DNA of 13,206 nucleotides from G039029935 sp039029935 (GTDB lineage Bacteria; Chloroflexota; Anaerolineae; Caldilineales; Caldilineaceae): contig JBCCFC010000236.1 in assembly GCA_039029935.1 (NCBI GenBank), positions 1 through 13,206 on the forward strand, written 5' to 3'. A program made the translations under genes and the position numbers. Each line of letters opens with the position of its first letter. Position 1 is the first letter of the stretch. A model generated the notes under the pieces. It did not search any database. It was not told the DNA's origin and was given only the letters and a program-made list of their open reading frames with translations. Positions 1-7,370 of this stretch are shown here, piece by piece.

Positions 1-217
1 AAAATTATCATGATTCTCGCACAATCCATTCATGCGATCCAAAGCTGCGGTTTTTGTCTCTACTCGATGAGAGGAAGTTTACCTCATCATCCACCCAAAA
101 CGCTGACAAATTCAAATCTTGCTGACAGACGACACACCTACTGTTTGGGCGTTGTGTGGTATCATGGATGAACATGCATTAATTTGCAACCCAAGTCAAT
201 CAATAGAAGGAAAGCCA

Positions 218-682
218 ATGTTAAAACTACCTGCAAACGGTCGATGTCAATGTGGCACATGCTGCTATACTATCATAGCGAAACCATACGTGGCATACAC
301 ATGTCATTGCACGGAATGCCAAAGACTCTCTTCAAGTGCATTCGTCTCCTGCATGCATGTCCCCGCTGAAAGCTTCGAGTTGACCAACGGCTCACCCATC
401 TCACGCAGGCGTGTTGCGGATTCGGGCAATGTGCTGGTGACGTGGTTCTGCCCTACATGTGGATCAACGCTGTTTGCTGACAACTCGTCTAGGCCACGAG
501 TCCGCACAGTGCATATTGGTACACTCGATTACCCCGAATGTGTGGATGTAAGCGCACACATCTGGGTGAAGCGAAAGGTCCCTTGGATTGAACTGCCCAA
601 AGACCATCGCATTTTTGAAGGGGCTGGCGACTGGACTGAGAAGTATGGGGATGAGTTGTCTCGTTATAAGCCTGTAGGCTAA
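218..682 (+). CDS. GFA/CENP-V family zinc-binding protein
   Basis: This 154-residue protein has the three cysteine clusters of the glutathione-dependent formaldehyde-activating (GFA)/CENP-V fold: C10-x-C12-x2-C15, then C29-x-C31-x2-C34 in a CHCTEC block, and C78-x2-C81 in the WFCPTCGS block. In this family such cysteines bind structural and catalytic zinc. Some members speed S-hydroxymethylglutathione formation, but most have no proven substrate, so I name only the family. The ATG at 218 is chosen because an AGAAGGA ribosome binding site lies 6 nt upstream and the protein then begins right before the first zinc cluster, at the usual family length. The frame stays open upstream to a TTG at 119 and an ATG at 164, but neither has a good ribosome site. 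It is probably cytosolic, with no signal peptide. The gap of 52 bp to the ABC genes on the same strand allows co-transcription, but no functional link is evident. Confidence 0.85.
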   Translation: MLKLPANGRCQCGTCCYTIIAKPYVAYTCHCTECQRLSSSAFVSCMHVPAESFELTNGSPISRRRVADSGNVLVTWFCPTCGSTLFADNSSRPRVRTVHIGTLDYPECVDVSAHIWVKRKVPWIELPKDHRIFEGAGDWTEKYGDELSRYKPVG

Positions 683-734
683 TGTTGCCAAATGCTGCGT
701 CAAGCAAATGGGTGTAACTGAACAAGGAGGAAGC

Positions 735-2588
735 ATGACCGTTTCATTCAGACAATATTGGGCATTACTCGTCCCCTATCTCCACCCACAAAAGGGCCGC
801 GTCATCCTCTTGACCCTACTACTCCTCATCAGCGTCAGCCTCCAACTCATCAACCCACAGATCATCCGCCGTTTCATCGACACTGCCATGAGCGGAAATG
901 ATGCGATAACTCAAGCGACCAGCACAAGCCCACTGCTGATGATGGCCCTGCTCTTTATTGGCATCGCCATTGGGCAACAGGTCGTGGCCGTGGTCGTCGC
1001 CTACATCGGTGAGAACATCGGCTGGACGGCCACCAATTGGCTGCGTTATGACTTGGCGCGACACACGCTCTATTTAGACATGTCGTTCCACAACAACCAT
1101 CAACCCGGCGAGATGATTGTGCGGCTGGATGATGATGTCAGCCTGCTCTCCAAATTCTTCTCGCAACTACTTTCGCAGATTGCCACCCACACGCTGTTGC
1201 TCATCGGTATCCTTGTGCTGCTGTTTCGTGAGAGCATCTGGGTCGGCATCGCACTCACGCTGTGGGTCATCGTCATTTCAGGGACCTTTAACTGGATGCG
1301 CACGATGACGGTCCCCTATTGGCAGCAGGCGCGCAAAGCATGGTCCACCTATTGGGGCTATTTGGAAGAATGGCTGGGCGGAACCGAGGATATTCGTGCC
1401 AGCGGTGCGGAACGATATATCATGCGCCGTTTCTTTGAACTCTTGCAGACAGCATGGTCCACGAGGGTGAAGGCATTTATGATAGGGTCGGTGCGCATTA
1501 CACTCGGCCAATTTTTATTTGCGGTCGGCACGGCCATCGCCTTCATCATCGGGGCAACCCTATACCAATCGGGCGAGATGACGCTGGGGACGGTTTACCT
1601 CATCGCCCATTACACCGGAATGCTGTCGAATCCTATCGAGCGTATTTCTAAACAGTTTGAGCAGTTGGAGCGGGGTGGGGCGGTCATCCTCCGTATTCAA
1701 GAGTTGCTGCAAACCGAGAGTAAAATTCCCGATGAGCGACTGCCGCAGACGCAATTTGGCAGCTTTGCCACCATGAATGACCCAATGCTGGATATGGATG
1801 TTCTACCCGTTTTAAGTGGACCGCTGTCTGTGCGCTTTGAACAAGTCTCCTTTGCCTATCCAACCAACAAAAACAACAACGCAGATGGCGAGTTGGCCTT
1901 GCAAGACATCTCCTTTCAACTACAACCGGGGCGTGTGTTGGGGCTGCTTGGACACACGGGCAGCGGCAAAACCACCGTAACCCGTCTGCTGTTTCGTCTC
2001 TATGAGCCGACAGCGGGAGATATCGCGGTTGGCGGCACAAACATGCAGGAGATGCCCGTCGCCCATCTGAGACAGAGTATTGGTCTGGTGACGCAAGATG
2101 TCCAGTTGTTTCACGCAACCGTGCGAGACAACCTGACTTTTTTTGATCGCACGATTGTCGATGACGCCATTCTCCAGATACTCCAGGAGTTGGGGTTGGG
2201 GACTTGGTTGGACTCCTTAGATCAGGGATTAGATACCGTGTTGTCCGGTGGAGAGAGCGGATTATCGGCGGGACAGGCACAGTTGCTGGCCTTTGCCCGT
2301 GTCTTTCTCAAGGACCCCGGTCTTATCATTTTGGATGAGGCATCATCACGCTTGGACCCAGCCACTGAACGGTTGATTGGGGATGCCCTCAATCGCCTCT
2401 TAGCGAACAGACGCCGGACGGCCATCATCATTGCGCATCGGCTGGAGACTATCCAGGCGGTTGACGACATCATGCTACTGGATAAGGGGCGTATGCTTGA
2501 ATATGGTCCCAGAGAGACATTGGCAAATACGACCAGTTCTCACTTTCACCGATTGCTCCAGACAGGATTAGCGGAGGTGCTGACATGA
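735..2588 (+). CDS. ABC exporter half-transporter, subunit 1 (TMD-NBD)
   Basis: A 617-residue fused permease/ATPase of the type IV (B-type exporter) fold. The N-terminal half has about six membrane segments (for example near residues 22-40, 66-90, 142-164 and 168-186). The nucleotide-binding domain carries Walker A GHTGSGKTT (406-414), a Q-loop in GLVTQD, signature LSAGQ (510-514, canonical LSGGQ), Walker B LIILD (530-534) with catalytic E535, and H-loop H568. The altered signature pairs with the substituted Walker B of the next gene to form a degenerate ATP site, while E535 belongs to the canonical site. The start at 735 follows an ideal AAGGAGG at 725-731; an in-frame ATG at 708 lies upstream of that site and is unlikely. 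The stop overlaps the next start (ATGA), indicating coupled translation of two subunits. It likely exports a lipid, peptide or drug-like compound from the cytoplasmic membrane; the substrate cannot be read from sequence. Confidence 0.93.
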   Translation: MTVSFRQYWALLVPYLHPQKGRVILLTLLLLISVSLQLINPQIIRRFIDTAMSGNDAITQATSTSPLLMMALLFIGIAIGQQVVAVVVAYIGENIGWTATNWLRYDLARHTLYLDMSFHNNHQPGEMIVRLDDDVSLLSKFFSQLLSQIATHTLLLIGILVLLFRESIWVGIALTLWVIVISGTFNWMRTMTVPYWQQARKAWSTYWGYLEEWLGGTEDIRASGAERYIMRRFFELLQTAWSTRVKAFMIGSVRITLGQFLFAVGTAIAFIIGATLYQSGEMTLGTVYLIAHYTGMLSNPIERISKQFEQLERGGAVILRIQELLQTESKIPDERLPQTQFGSFATMNDPMLDMDVLPVLSGPLSVRFEQVSFAYPTNKNNNADGELALQDISFQLQPGRVLGLLGHTGSGKTTVTRLLFRLYEPTAGDIAVGGTNMQEMPVAHLRQSIGLVTQDVQLFHATVRDNLTFFDRTIVDDAILQILQELGLGTWLDSLDQGLDTVLSGGESGLSAGQAQLLAFARVFLKDPGLIILDEASSRLDPATERLIGDALNRLLANRRRTAIIIAHRLETIQAVDDIMLLDKGRMLEYGPRETLANTTSSHFHRLLQTGLAEVLT

Positions 2589-4357
2589 CGCAGGAACAGA
2601 AACAACAAAGACCGCTCTCCACATGGCGATATTGGTGGGGGTTGATCCGTTGCCATCCGCGTATTTATGGCTCATCCATTGTGCTGGTGATCCTCATCGC
2701 TGGTGGCACGGCGCAGGCAATGGGGCTAACCACACGCGCTTTCTTTGATTCATTAACCAACGAAGCCCCGCTCGATTGGCCGCCTACCACATGGGCCATT
2801 CTGCTGATGGTCGTTGCCTTTATCCGTGTCTCGCTGATGCTATTGAATTCATACTTCTATGTGTCGTGGACCTTTAAGAGCGGGACAGTGATGCAGACCA
2901 ATGTGTTTGAACGCATCTTAGCGCGTCCAGGCGCACAGTCACTTGCGCGTTCAACAGGCGAAACCATCAACCATTTGCGGGGTGACATCAATAAAGTCAG
3001 CGATTTTACCATCTGGTCGCTCTTTCCGCTGGGCGAGGCGGTCTTTGCCATCAGCGCGATACTCATCATGTTGTCGATTAGCGTGCAGATCACGATTTTA
3101 ACCTTCTTGCCGCTCATCCTCGTGGTACTCATCGCCAATCGCGCCGCCGCTCGTGTACAAACATACCATGAGGCCAACCGTCAAGCCACGGATAAGGTCA
3201 CGGGGCTGATCAGCGAGATGTTTAATGCTGTCCAAGCTGTGAAGGTGGCCGTTGCCGAAGAGCGCATGTTGGCTCATTTTCATGAACTAAATGATCGTCG
3301 TCGGCAGAGTACGTTACGGGACCGTGTTTTTAATGAAGTATTGAACGCGGTTTTTGAGAACACCGCCAACATAGGCACGGGCTTGATTTTGCTGTTGGCG
3401 GCGCGTTCATTACAAAATGGTACATTTACCTTGGGTGATTTTGCGCTCTTTGTCTTCTATCTGGGGCATGTCACCGATTTGACCGGGCTGGCGGGGATGT
3501 TTATGGCGAGATTCAAACAGGCAGGAGTGGCTTTGGCACGTATGGACACGCTGTTGCCCAATACACCCGCAGAAGCACTGGTCCAACCGACCCCCATCTA
3601 CTTACAGGGGGATTTGCCCGATGTCCCCTACGTCCCCAAAACGGCGCAGGATCAGCTAGATATGCTCACTGCGGCCAACCTCAGCTACTGTTATCCTGGC
3701 ACAGCCAATGCCATCGCCAACATCAATTTGACGCTCAAACGTGGCTCGTTCACGGTCATCACAGGACCGATTGGGTCGGGCAAGACAACGCTGTTGCGCA
3801 CTCTGTTGGGGCTGCTGCCACGCGATAGCGGTGAGATTTATTGGAATGGTACACCCGTAGACAATGCCGCCGAATTTTTCACGCCACCACGCACCGCATA
3901 CACCGCACAAGTGCCTCGGCTCTTTAGCGAGACATTAAAGGACAACATCCTGTTGGGGTTGCCCGATGATAAAGTTGATGTTGCCCATGCGATTCAATCC
4001 GCAGTTCTTGAAAATGATATTGCCCAATTACAGGATGGGCTGGAAACCGTCGTCGGTCCTCGTGGTGTTAAACTCTCTGGTGGACAAAGACAGCGGTGTG
4101 CTGCATCACGCATGTTTATCCGTGATGCCGAACTTATCGTGTTTGATGATCTCTCCAGCGCACTGGATGTGCAGACAGAGCAGACGTTGTTAGCGCGTCT
4201 TTTTGAGCGGGAAGACGTGACGTGTTTGGCGGTCTCGCATCGCCGTCCGGTGTTGCGTCGGGCGGACCATATCATTGTCCTCGATGATGGGGCAGTGGCA
4301 GCAGAGGGAACCTTTGAAGAGCTGGTTGCAGAGGGTTTCTATGCGTTCTCCTCTTGA
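2585..4357 (+). CDS. ABC exporter half-transporter, subunit 2 (TMD-NBD, degenerate Walker B)
   Basis: A 590-residue half-transporter and the partner of the preceding gene, which it overlaps by 4 nt. The N-terminal half is a six-helix exporter membrane domain, opening with a hydrophobic stretch near residues 29-46. The nucleotide-binding domain has Walker A GPIGSGKTT (394-402), canonical signature LSGGQ (497-501), Walker B LIVFD (517-521), then D522 where the catalytic glutamate normally sits, and H-loop H552. A Glu-to-Asp change here is the classic mark of the degenerate site in heterodimeric exporters such as TM287/288 or BmrCD. Its intact LSGGQ completes the canonical site with E535 of subunit 1. 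Thus the two proteins are complementary rather than redundant. Between the domains (about residues 330-365) lies a proline-rich linker longer than usual. The gene ends 90 bp before a convergent oxygenase gene, with a palindromic repeat array between them. Confidence 0.93.
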   Translation: MTQEQKQQRPLSTWRYWWGLIRCHPRIYGSSIVLVILIAGGTAQAMGLTTRAFFDSLTNEAPLDWPPTTWAILLMVVAFIRVSLMLLNSYFYVSWTFKSGTVMQTNVFERILARPGAQSLARSTGETINHLRGDINKVSDFTIWSLFPLGEAVFAISAILIMLSISVQITILTFLPLILVVLIANRAAARVQTYHEANRQATDKVTGLISEMFNAVQAVKVAVAEERMLAHFHELNDRRRQSTLRDRVFNEVLNAVFENTANIGTGLILLLAARSLQNGTFTLGDFALFVFYLGHVTDLTGLAGMFMARFKQAGVALARMDTLLPNTPAEALVQPTPIYLQGDLPDVPYVPKTAQDQLDMLTAANLSYCYPGTANAIANINLTLKRGSFTVITGPIGSGKTTLLRTLLGLLPRDSGEIYWNGTPVDNAAEFFTPPRTAYTAQVPRLFSETLKDNILLGLPDDKVDVAHAIQSAVLENDIAQLQDGLETVVGPRGVKLSGGQRQRCAASRMFIRDAELIVFDDLSSALDVQTEQTLLARLFEREDVTCLAVSHRRPVLRRADHIIVLDDGAVAAEGTFEELVAEGFYAFSS

Positions 4358-4371
4358 GTTTAAAAAGGCTT

Positions 4372-4453
4372 TCAGCTTGTCAGCCAGTCAGCTTGTCAGC
4401 TTGTCAGCCCGTCAGCTATCAGGCTGAAGTGCTAACAAGCTGACCGCTAACAG
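4372..4453. repeat. Palindromic array of 8-bp repeats between convergent genes
   Basis: Six tandem octamers of the form TCAGCNNN run from 4372 to 4419 (TCAGCTTG three times, plus variants ending CAG, CCG and TAT). They are followed from 4423 by about four units in the opposite sense, GCTGANNN or GCTAACAN, reaching 4453 and covering the stop codon of the minus-strand oxygenase. The two arms can pair: GTCAGCTTGT (4387-4396 or 4395-4404) with ACAAGCTGAC (4435-4444), and inside it TCAGCC (4404-4409) with GGCTGA (4422-4427). Placed between two converging genes, it may act as a bidirectional transcription stop, though there is no clear T-run. Related octamers recur at 8292-8315 and 8410-8441, so this is probably a family of dispersed intergenic repeats in this genome. 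Confidence 0.8.
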
Positions 4454-5376
4454 ATCATCCCTTTCTTCGCCCCCAGTCCATGTGCAATCGGTTCCTCACC
4501 AATCCAACGCTCGTCGATAGGCTCGGATGCCAGCTGATATCGTGTGTCGGTTGACAGCCGCAGTCGGTCGGTCTGGTTGTCCATACTGGCGTGCATGGTG
4601 TACATGCTAAAGATGAGCAGATCCCCCAATTGGTAATCGGTGGTGAGCCAGCGACTCCTGAGATCTTTGCGCAGCCCGATGGCATCCTGTGTATAGCTCC
4701 CGCCACCCTTACGCTGCCAGTTCTTCTGCCCCGATTCGATCTCGTGTGCATCCGGTGCATTGGTGCAATAGACATCGACATCAATTTGACCGTAGGTCGC
4801 CTTAATCTCTTCTTGGCGATGGGAATTTTCCAGTATCATTAAGCCACCCATCTCCTTGGGAATATTGCCCAGCGGTGTCCAACTGGTATGCAGATTTTTG
4901 GTGCCACGCCCCATAAAGACAATATCGCAGTGTGGGCTGGTCGCCGTCTTTCCACCTGATGACTTGACTCGACACCATGTAAAGTCTAAGGGTCGGACAG
5001 GGCCATCCAAAAACCGTTCATAAAAGGAGATCATCGGTCCCGCACGAAGTGTCTGATGCAGTGGCTTGTTATGTTTGGAGAGATCACGCATACTTTGGGC
5101 AGAAACAGCTACCGCGCGTTTAGCGACACCATCCATAAGCGGATAGTTCGTATCCACAAAATCTAATTTAGCCAACTCTGCCAACATTTCCTCACGAGCG
5201 GCCAACAGCGTGTCGCGGTCGAGTAGACCCGGCAAATAGAGGTAGCCATCCTCCTGAAAACGATGACGTAGTTCATCCATGTCGTCCAGCGCATCCGCAG
5301 ACAACCGCAGTGGTCCAAAGCTTTCTGGTGTCGTGTCGAGTGGTTGACTGTTATAGGTTAGCGATTCTTGTGTCAT
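4447..5376 (-). CDS. Phytanoyl-CoA dioxygenase (PhyH) family Fe(II)/2-oxoglutarate oxygenase
   Basis: A 309-residue protein of the PhyH family, cupin-fold oxygenases that use Fe(II), O2 and 2-oxoglutarate to hydroxylate small molecules. The iron triad is visible: H149-x-D151 in the SPHCD block and distal H262 in MYTMHAS. R273, 11 residues after H262, fits the 2-oxoglutarate carboxylate contact. The N-terminal RFQEDGYLYLPGLLD (39-53) is the usual family opening. It is likely active, soluble and cytosolic. The family acts on fatty acyl-CoAs, ectoine precursors, antibiotics and other compounds, so the substrate is unknown. The start has AGGA 10 nt upstream, and a strong promoter (5463-5491) lies about 90 nt upstream. 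It appears to be a single-gene unit, divergent from the PD-(D/E)XK/enolase/deacetylase cluster. It differs clearly from the other PhyH protein of the window, so it is not a recent duplicate. Confidence 0.88.
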   Translation of the reverse strand: MTQESLTYNSQPLDTTPESFGPLRLSADALDDMDELRHRFQEDGYLYLPGLLDRDTLLAAREEMLAELAKLDFVDTNYPLMDGVAKRAVAVSAQSMRDLSKHNKPLHQTLRAGPMISFYERFLDGPVRPLDFTWCRVKSSGGKTATSPHCDIVFMGRGTKNLHTSWTPLGNIPKEMGGLMILENSHRQEEIKATYGQIDVDVYCTNAPDAHEIESGQKNWQRKGGGSYTQDAIGLRKDLRSRWLTTDYQLGDLLIFSMYTMHASMDNQTDRLRLSTDTRYQLASEPIDERWIGEEPIAHGLGAKKGMIC

Positions 5377-5462
5377 GATGATAGTTTCCTGTATTTATTT
5401 TCGATGTTTCAAGCAACCTTGATGTTGTTCTCTAGGGTAGACGACCATTCCGTGTGGGATGG

Positions 5463-5491
5463 AGTGTAACATGGGCAAGATTGGGTGTCAA
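5463..5491 (-). promoter_or_regulatory. Sigma-70-type promoter for the PhyH oxygenase
   Basis: On the minus strand a perfect -35 TTGACA (5491-5486) is followed after 17 bp by -10 TACACT (5468-5463). Transcription would start near 5456 and give a leader of about 80 nt before the oxygenase ATG at 5376. The match and spacing are good; activity is inferred. Confidence 0.6.
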
Positions 5492-5564
5492 ATTGTGATG
5501 TAGAACACATTTAGAGATTTTATGTCATACCCGTATCAGATACAGGGGCCAGCAATAATCCCAC

Positions 5565-5593
5565 TTGCGTCAACGCGCTGATAACGTTATGAT
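5565..5593 (+). promoter_or_regulatory. Candidate promoter with overlapping palindromic operator
   Basis: TTGCGT (5565-5570) and TATGAT (5588-5593) are separated by 17 bp, giving a plausible sigma-70 promoter for the cluster that begins at 5660, with a leader of about 60 nt. A perfect 10-bp palindrome, ATAACGTTAT (5581-5590), overlaps the -10 element. A second interrupted palindrome, GCGT-CA-ACGC (5567-5576), overlaps the -35. Either could be a repressor site. The -35 matches the consensus only in TTG, so this is tentative. Confidence 0.4.
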
Positions 5594-5659
5594 TCTCACT
5601 GAGTGAAATTGCGGTGCGTTCAATAAAACCGAATCGTGTGTACAATAAGGAGGAATGAA

Positions 5660-6274
5660 ATGGCCTTTAGCGATTTTAAACATATTTCACAGGTGCAAGA
5701 AAAATATCAAATCGTTTATCAAGAAGATAACTTCATGTCGCCCAAGCCGATGACACCGCCAGCCTCCTATGTAGAAGAGTTTACGTTTAACCGTGACAAC
5801 TTGGATATCTATGCCTCCGAAGCCTCTCGGTCGGAATTGGTGATCCTGCCCACCTTGCGTGAGGTTTATAAACCCTATGTAAAAGACTATATGTTGTGGG
5901 TGCAAAAACCTTTGCATGTGGATACGACCTTAAGTGGAAAGCCTGATTATATGATATCAACACGATCAACCTTGGGCAAAACTGTGTTAGCAACCCCCAT
6001 CGTGATTGTGGTAGAAGCCAAACGGAACGATTTTGACCAAGGGTGGGCACAGTGTCTTGCTGAATTGGTGGCGGCACAGATATTTAATAAAAGTCGCAGC
6101 ACACAATTGGAGCAAGAACCTGTCGATGTTTATGGCATTGTGACCGATGCTAAGTCGTGGGAATTTGGTCGTCTGACACAAAATGTCTTTACAAAACACC
6201 GCCAAGCATTCACGATAGAGCCGTTGGAGCCACTCTTTGGGGTGTTGGGTGAGTTATTTGAGGTAGCAACATGA
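5660..6274 (+). CDS. PD-(D/E)XK nuclease-fold protein of unknown function
   Basis: A 204-residue soluble protein that I assign to the PD-(D/E)XK superfamily from its core motif: GKPDYMI with P95-D96, then a hydrophobic strand ending VVEAK with E119 and K121. A glutamine-containing helix follows (WAQCLAELVAAQ, Q131), as is common in this fold. An upstream glutamate (E56 or E59) could complete the metal site. The family includes restriction enzymes and repair nucleases, but many small members have no known role. No DNA-binding domain or methyltransferase neighbour is visible, so a restriction system is not supported. The start at 5660 is fixed by AAGGAGG at 5647-5653; an in-frame GTG at 5636 precedes that site and is rejected. 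Its stop overlaps the enolase start (ATGA), so the two are probably translated together, an odd pairing of a nuclease-like fold with a sugar-acid enzyme. Confidence 0.75.
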   Translation: MAFSDFKHISQVQEKYQIVYQEDNFMSPKPMTPPASYVEEFTFNRDNLDIYASEASRSELVILPTLREVYKPYVKDYMLWVQKPLHVDTTLSGKPDYMISTRSTLGKTVLATPIVIVVEAKRNDFDQGWAQCLAELVAAQIFNKSRSTQLEQEPVDVYGIVTDAKSWEFGRLTQNVFTKHRQAFTIEPLEPLFGVLGELFEVAT

Positions 6275-7359
6275 AAATTACAAAAATCGAAGCCATTCCA
6301 TTGACCATTGGGCCAATGATTGTGCGCGTCTATACCGACGAAGGCATTGTGGGCATAGGCGAGGCGTCCAGCAAAAATGCCAAGGTGCTGAAGCCCTTTA
6401 TCGAGGATTTCTTGGCGCCGTTGGTGATTGGTGAAGACCCGCGTCACATCAATCAGCGGTGGGAGAGCATGTTCTTTGGCACGTCGCGGTTGGGACCGAT
6501 GGGGGTGCAGATGATGGCGATTGGGGCCGTTGATATTGCCTGTTGGGACATTTTTGGCAGGTCCGTGGGGATGCCGCTCTATGAACTGTTGGGCGGTGCA
6601 GCCAGAACACGCATCCTGCTCTACTGGAGTACGGGCATGGGCTGGGAACTGGAGCCAGAAGGGATGCGAGTCAAAGTAGAGGCAGGGCTGGAGGCTGGTT
6701 TTCGGGCGTTCAAGGTTCGCATGGACTGGAACGCCAATCGTCAGGATGCCAACCCAGCCAAGGACTATGCCATGTTCAAGCACTGTCGTGAATTTTTGCC
6801 CGATGACATCCCGCTCAGTTTTGATGCCAACAACGGCTACTCGGTCAGCACCGCCATTGAGCAGGGCAAACGCTTTGAGCAGTTGGGCATTGCACATTTT
6901 GAGGAGCCGCTGCCACAGTATGACTACACCGGATTAAGGCAAGTAGCCGATGCGCTTGCCGTCCCTGTCTCATCGGGCGAGCAGGAACATACGCGTTGGC
7001 AATTCCGTGATCTGATTGCGGTAGGCAACCCCGATATCGTACAGCCCGATATTGTGATGGCGGGTGGTATCTCGGAAGTGCGCAAGATTATCACTCTGGC
7101 CGAGACGTTCAACAAGCCCATCATGCCCCATAGCCCCTATGCCACCGTGTCGAATGCGGCCAGTCTGCATCTCTATGCCACCGTGACCAATGCGGTTCGT
7201 CCTCACGAATTCTCGCTGGAGCTTTCAGGGCCGCCCGACGATGTCTATGGACTATTTACCGAGCCACTGATTCCGGTGGATGGTCATATCACCCTGCCTG
7301 ACCGTCCTGGCTTGGGATTAGAGATTGACGAAATGGTGTTGGAACGATTGAAGGCATAA
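6271..7359 (+). CDS. Mandelate racemase/muconate lactonizing-type enolase superfamily enzyme
   Basis: A 362-residue protein with an N-terminal capping domain (about 1-115) and a C-terminal barrel. The three Mg2+ ligands are in place: D185 (SFDANN), E211 (HFEEP) and E237 (SSGEQ). The His-Asp dyad of the mandelate racemase subgroup is present as H287 (MPHSPY) and D260 (VQPD). The second-strand base motif reads K148-V-R150, a KxR rather than KxK. Members with this set mostly abstract the alpha proton of a carboxylate, commonly as acid-sugar dehydratases or racemases. The exact sugar acid cannot be told from sequence. The following polysaccharide deacetylase-like gene fits carbohydrate breakdown. 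Translation is probably coupled to the preceding PD-(D/E)XK gene through a 4-nt overlap, and no separate ribosome site is obvious. It is cytosolic and of family-typical length. Confidence 0.9.
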   Translation: MKITKIEAIPLTIGPMIVRVYTDEGIVGIGEASSKNAKVLKPFIEDFLAPLVIGEDPRHINQRWESMFFGTSRLGPMGVQMMAIGAVDIACWDIFGRSVGMPLYELLGGAARTRILLYWSTGMGWELEPEGMRVKVEAGLEAGFRAFKVRMDWNANRQDANPAKDYAMFKHCREFLPDDIPLSFDANNGYSVSTAIEQGKRFEQLGIAHFEEPLPQYDYTGLRQVADALAVPVSSGEQEHTRWQFRDLIAVGNPDIVQPDIVMAGGISEVRKIITLAETFNKPIMPHSPYATVSNAASLHLYATVTNAVRPHEFSLELSGPPDDVYGLFTEPLIPVDGHITLPDRPGLGLEIDEMVLERLKA

Positions 7360-7370
7360 GGAGCAAAACG

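Noticed and set aside
1..169. Open frame running in from the left edge on the + strand
   Set aside because: The peptide (about 56 residues to a TGA at 167-169) has no recognisable motif and an unconvincing composition, and it overlaps the GFA gene's upstream region. I see no supported feature in 1-217 apart from a weak GAGG/CCTC stem near 72-86.
1684..2280. 198-residue minus-strand open frame
   Set aside because: It is antisense to the ABC nucleotide-binding domain, with no start signals or protein-like pattern.
4372..4453. CRISPR array
   Set aside because: Period is only 8 bp with no unique spacers and the units invert mid-array.
5641..5646. TACAAT as a -10 for the PD-(D/E)XK gene
   Set aside because: It directly abuts the AAGGAGG ribosome site, so a start from it would remove that site from the message.
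5660..6274. Restriction-modification system
   Set aside because: No methyltransferase or specificity gene nearby, and the operon partner is a metabolic enzyme.
6130..6897. 255-residue minus-strand open frame
   Set aside because: It lies opposite the enolase and PD-(D/E)XK genes, both of which have clear family motifs; it is a shadow of their codon use.
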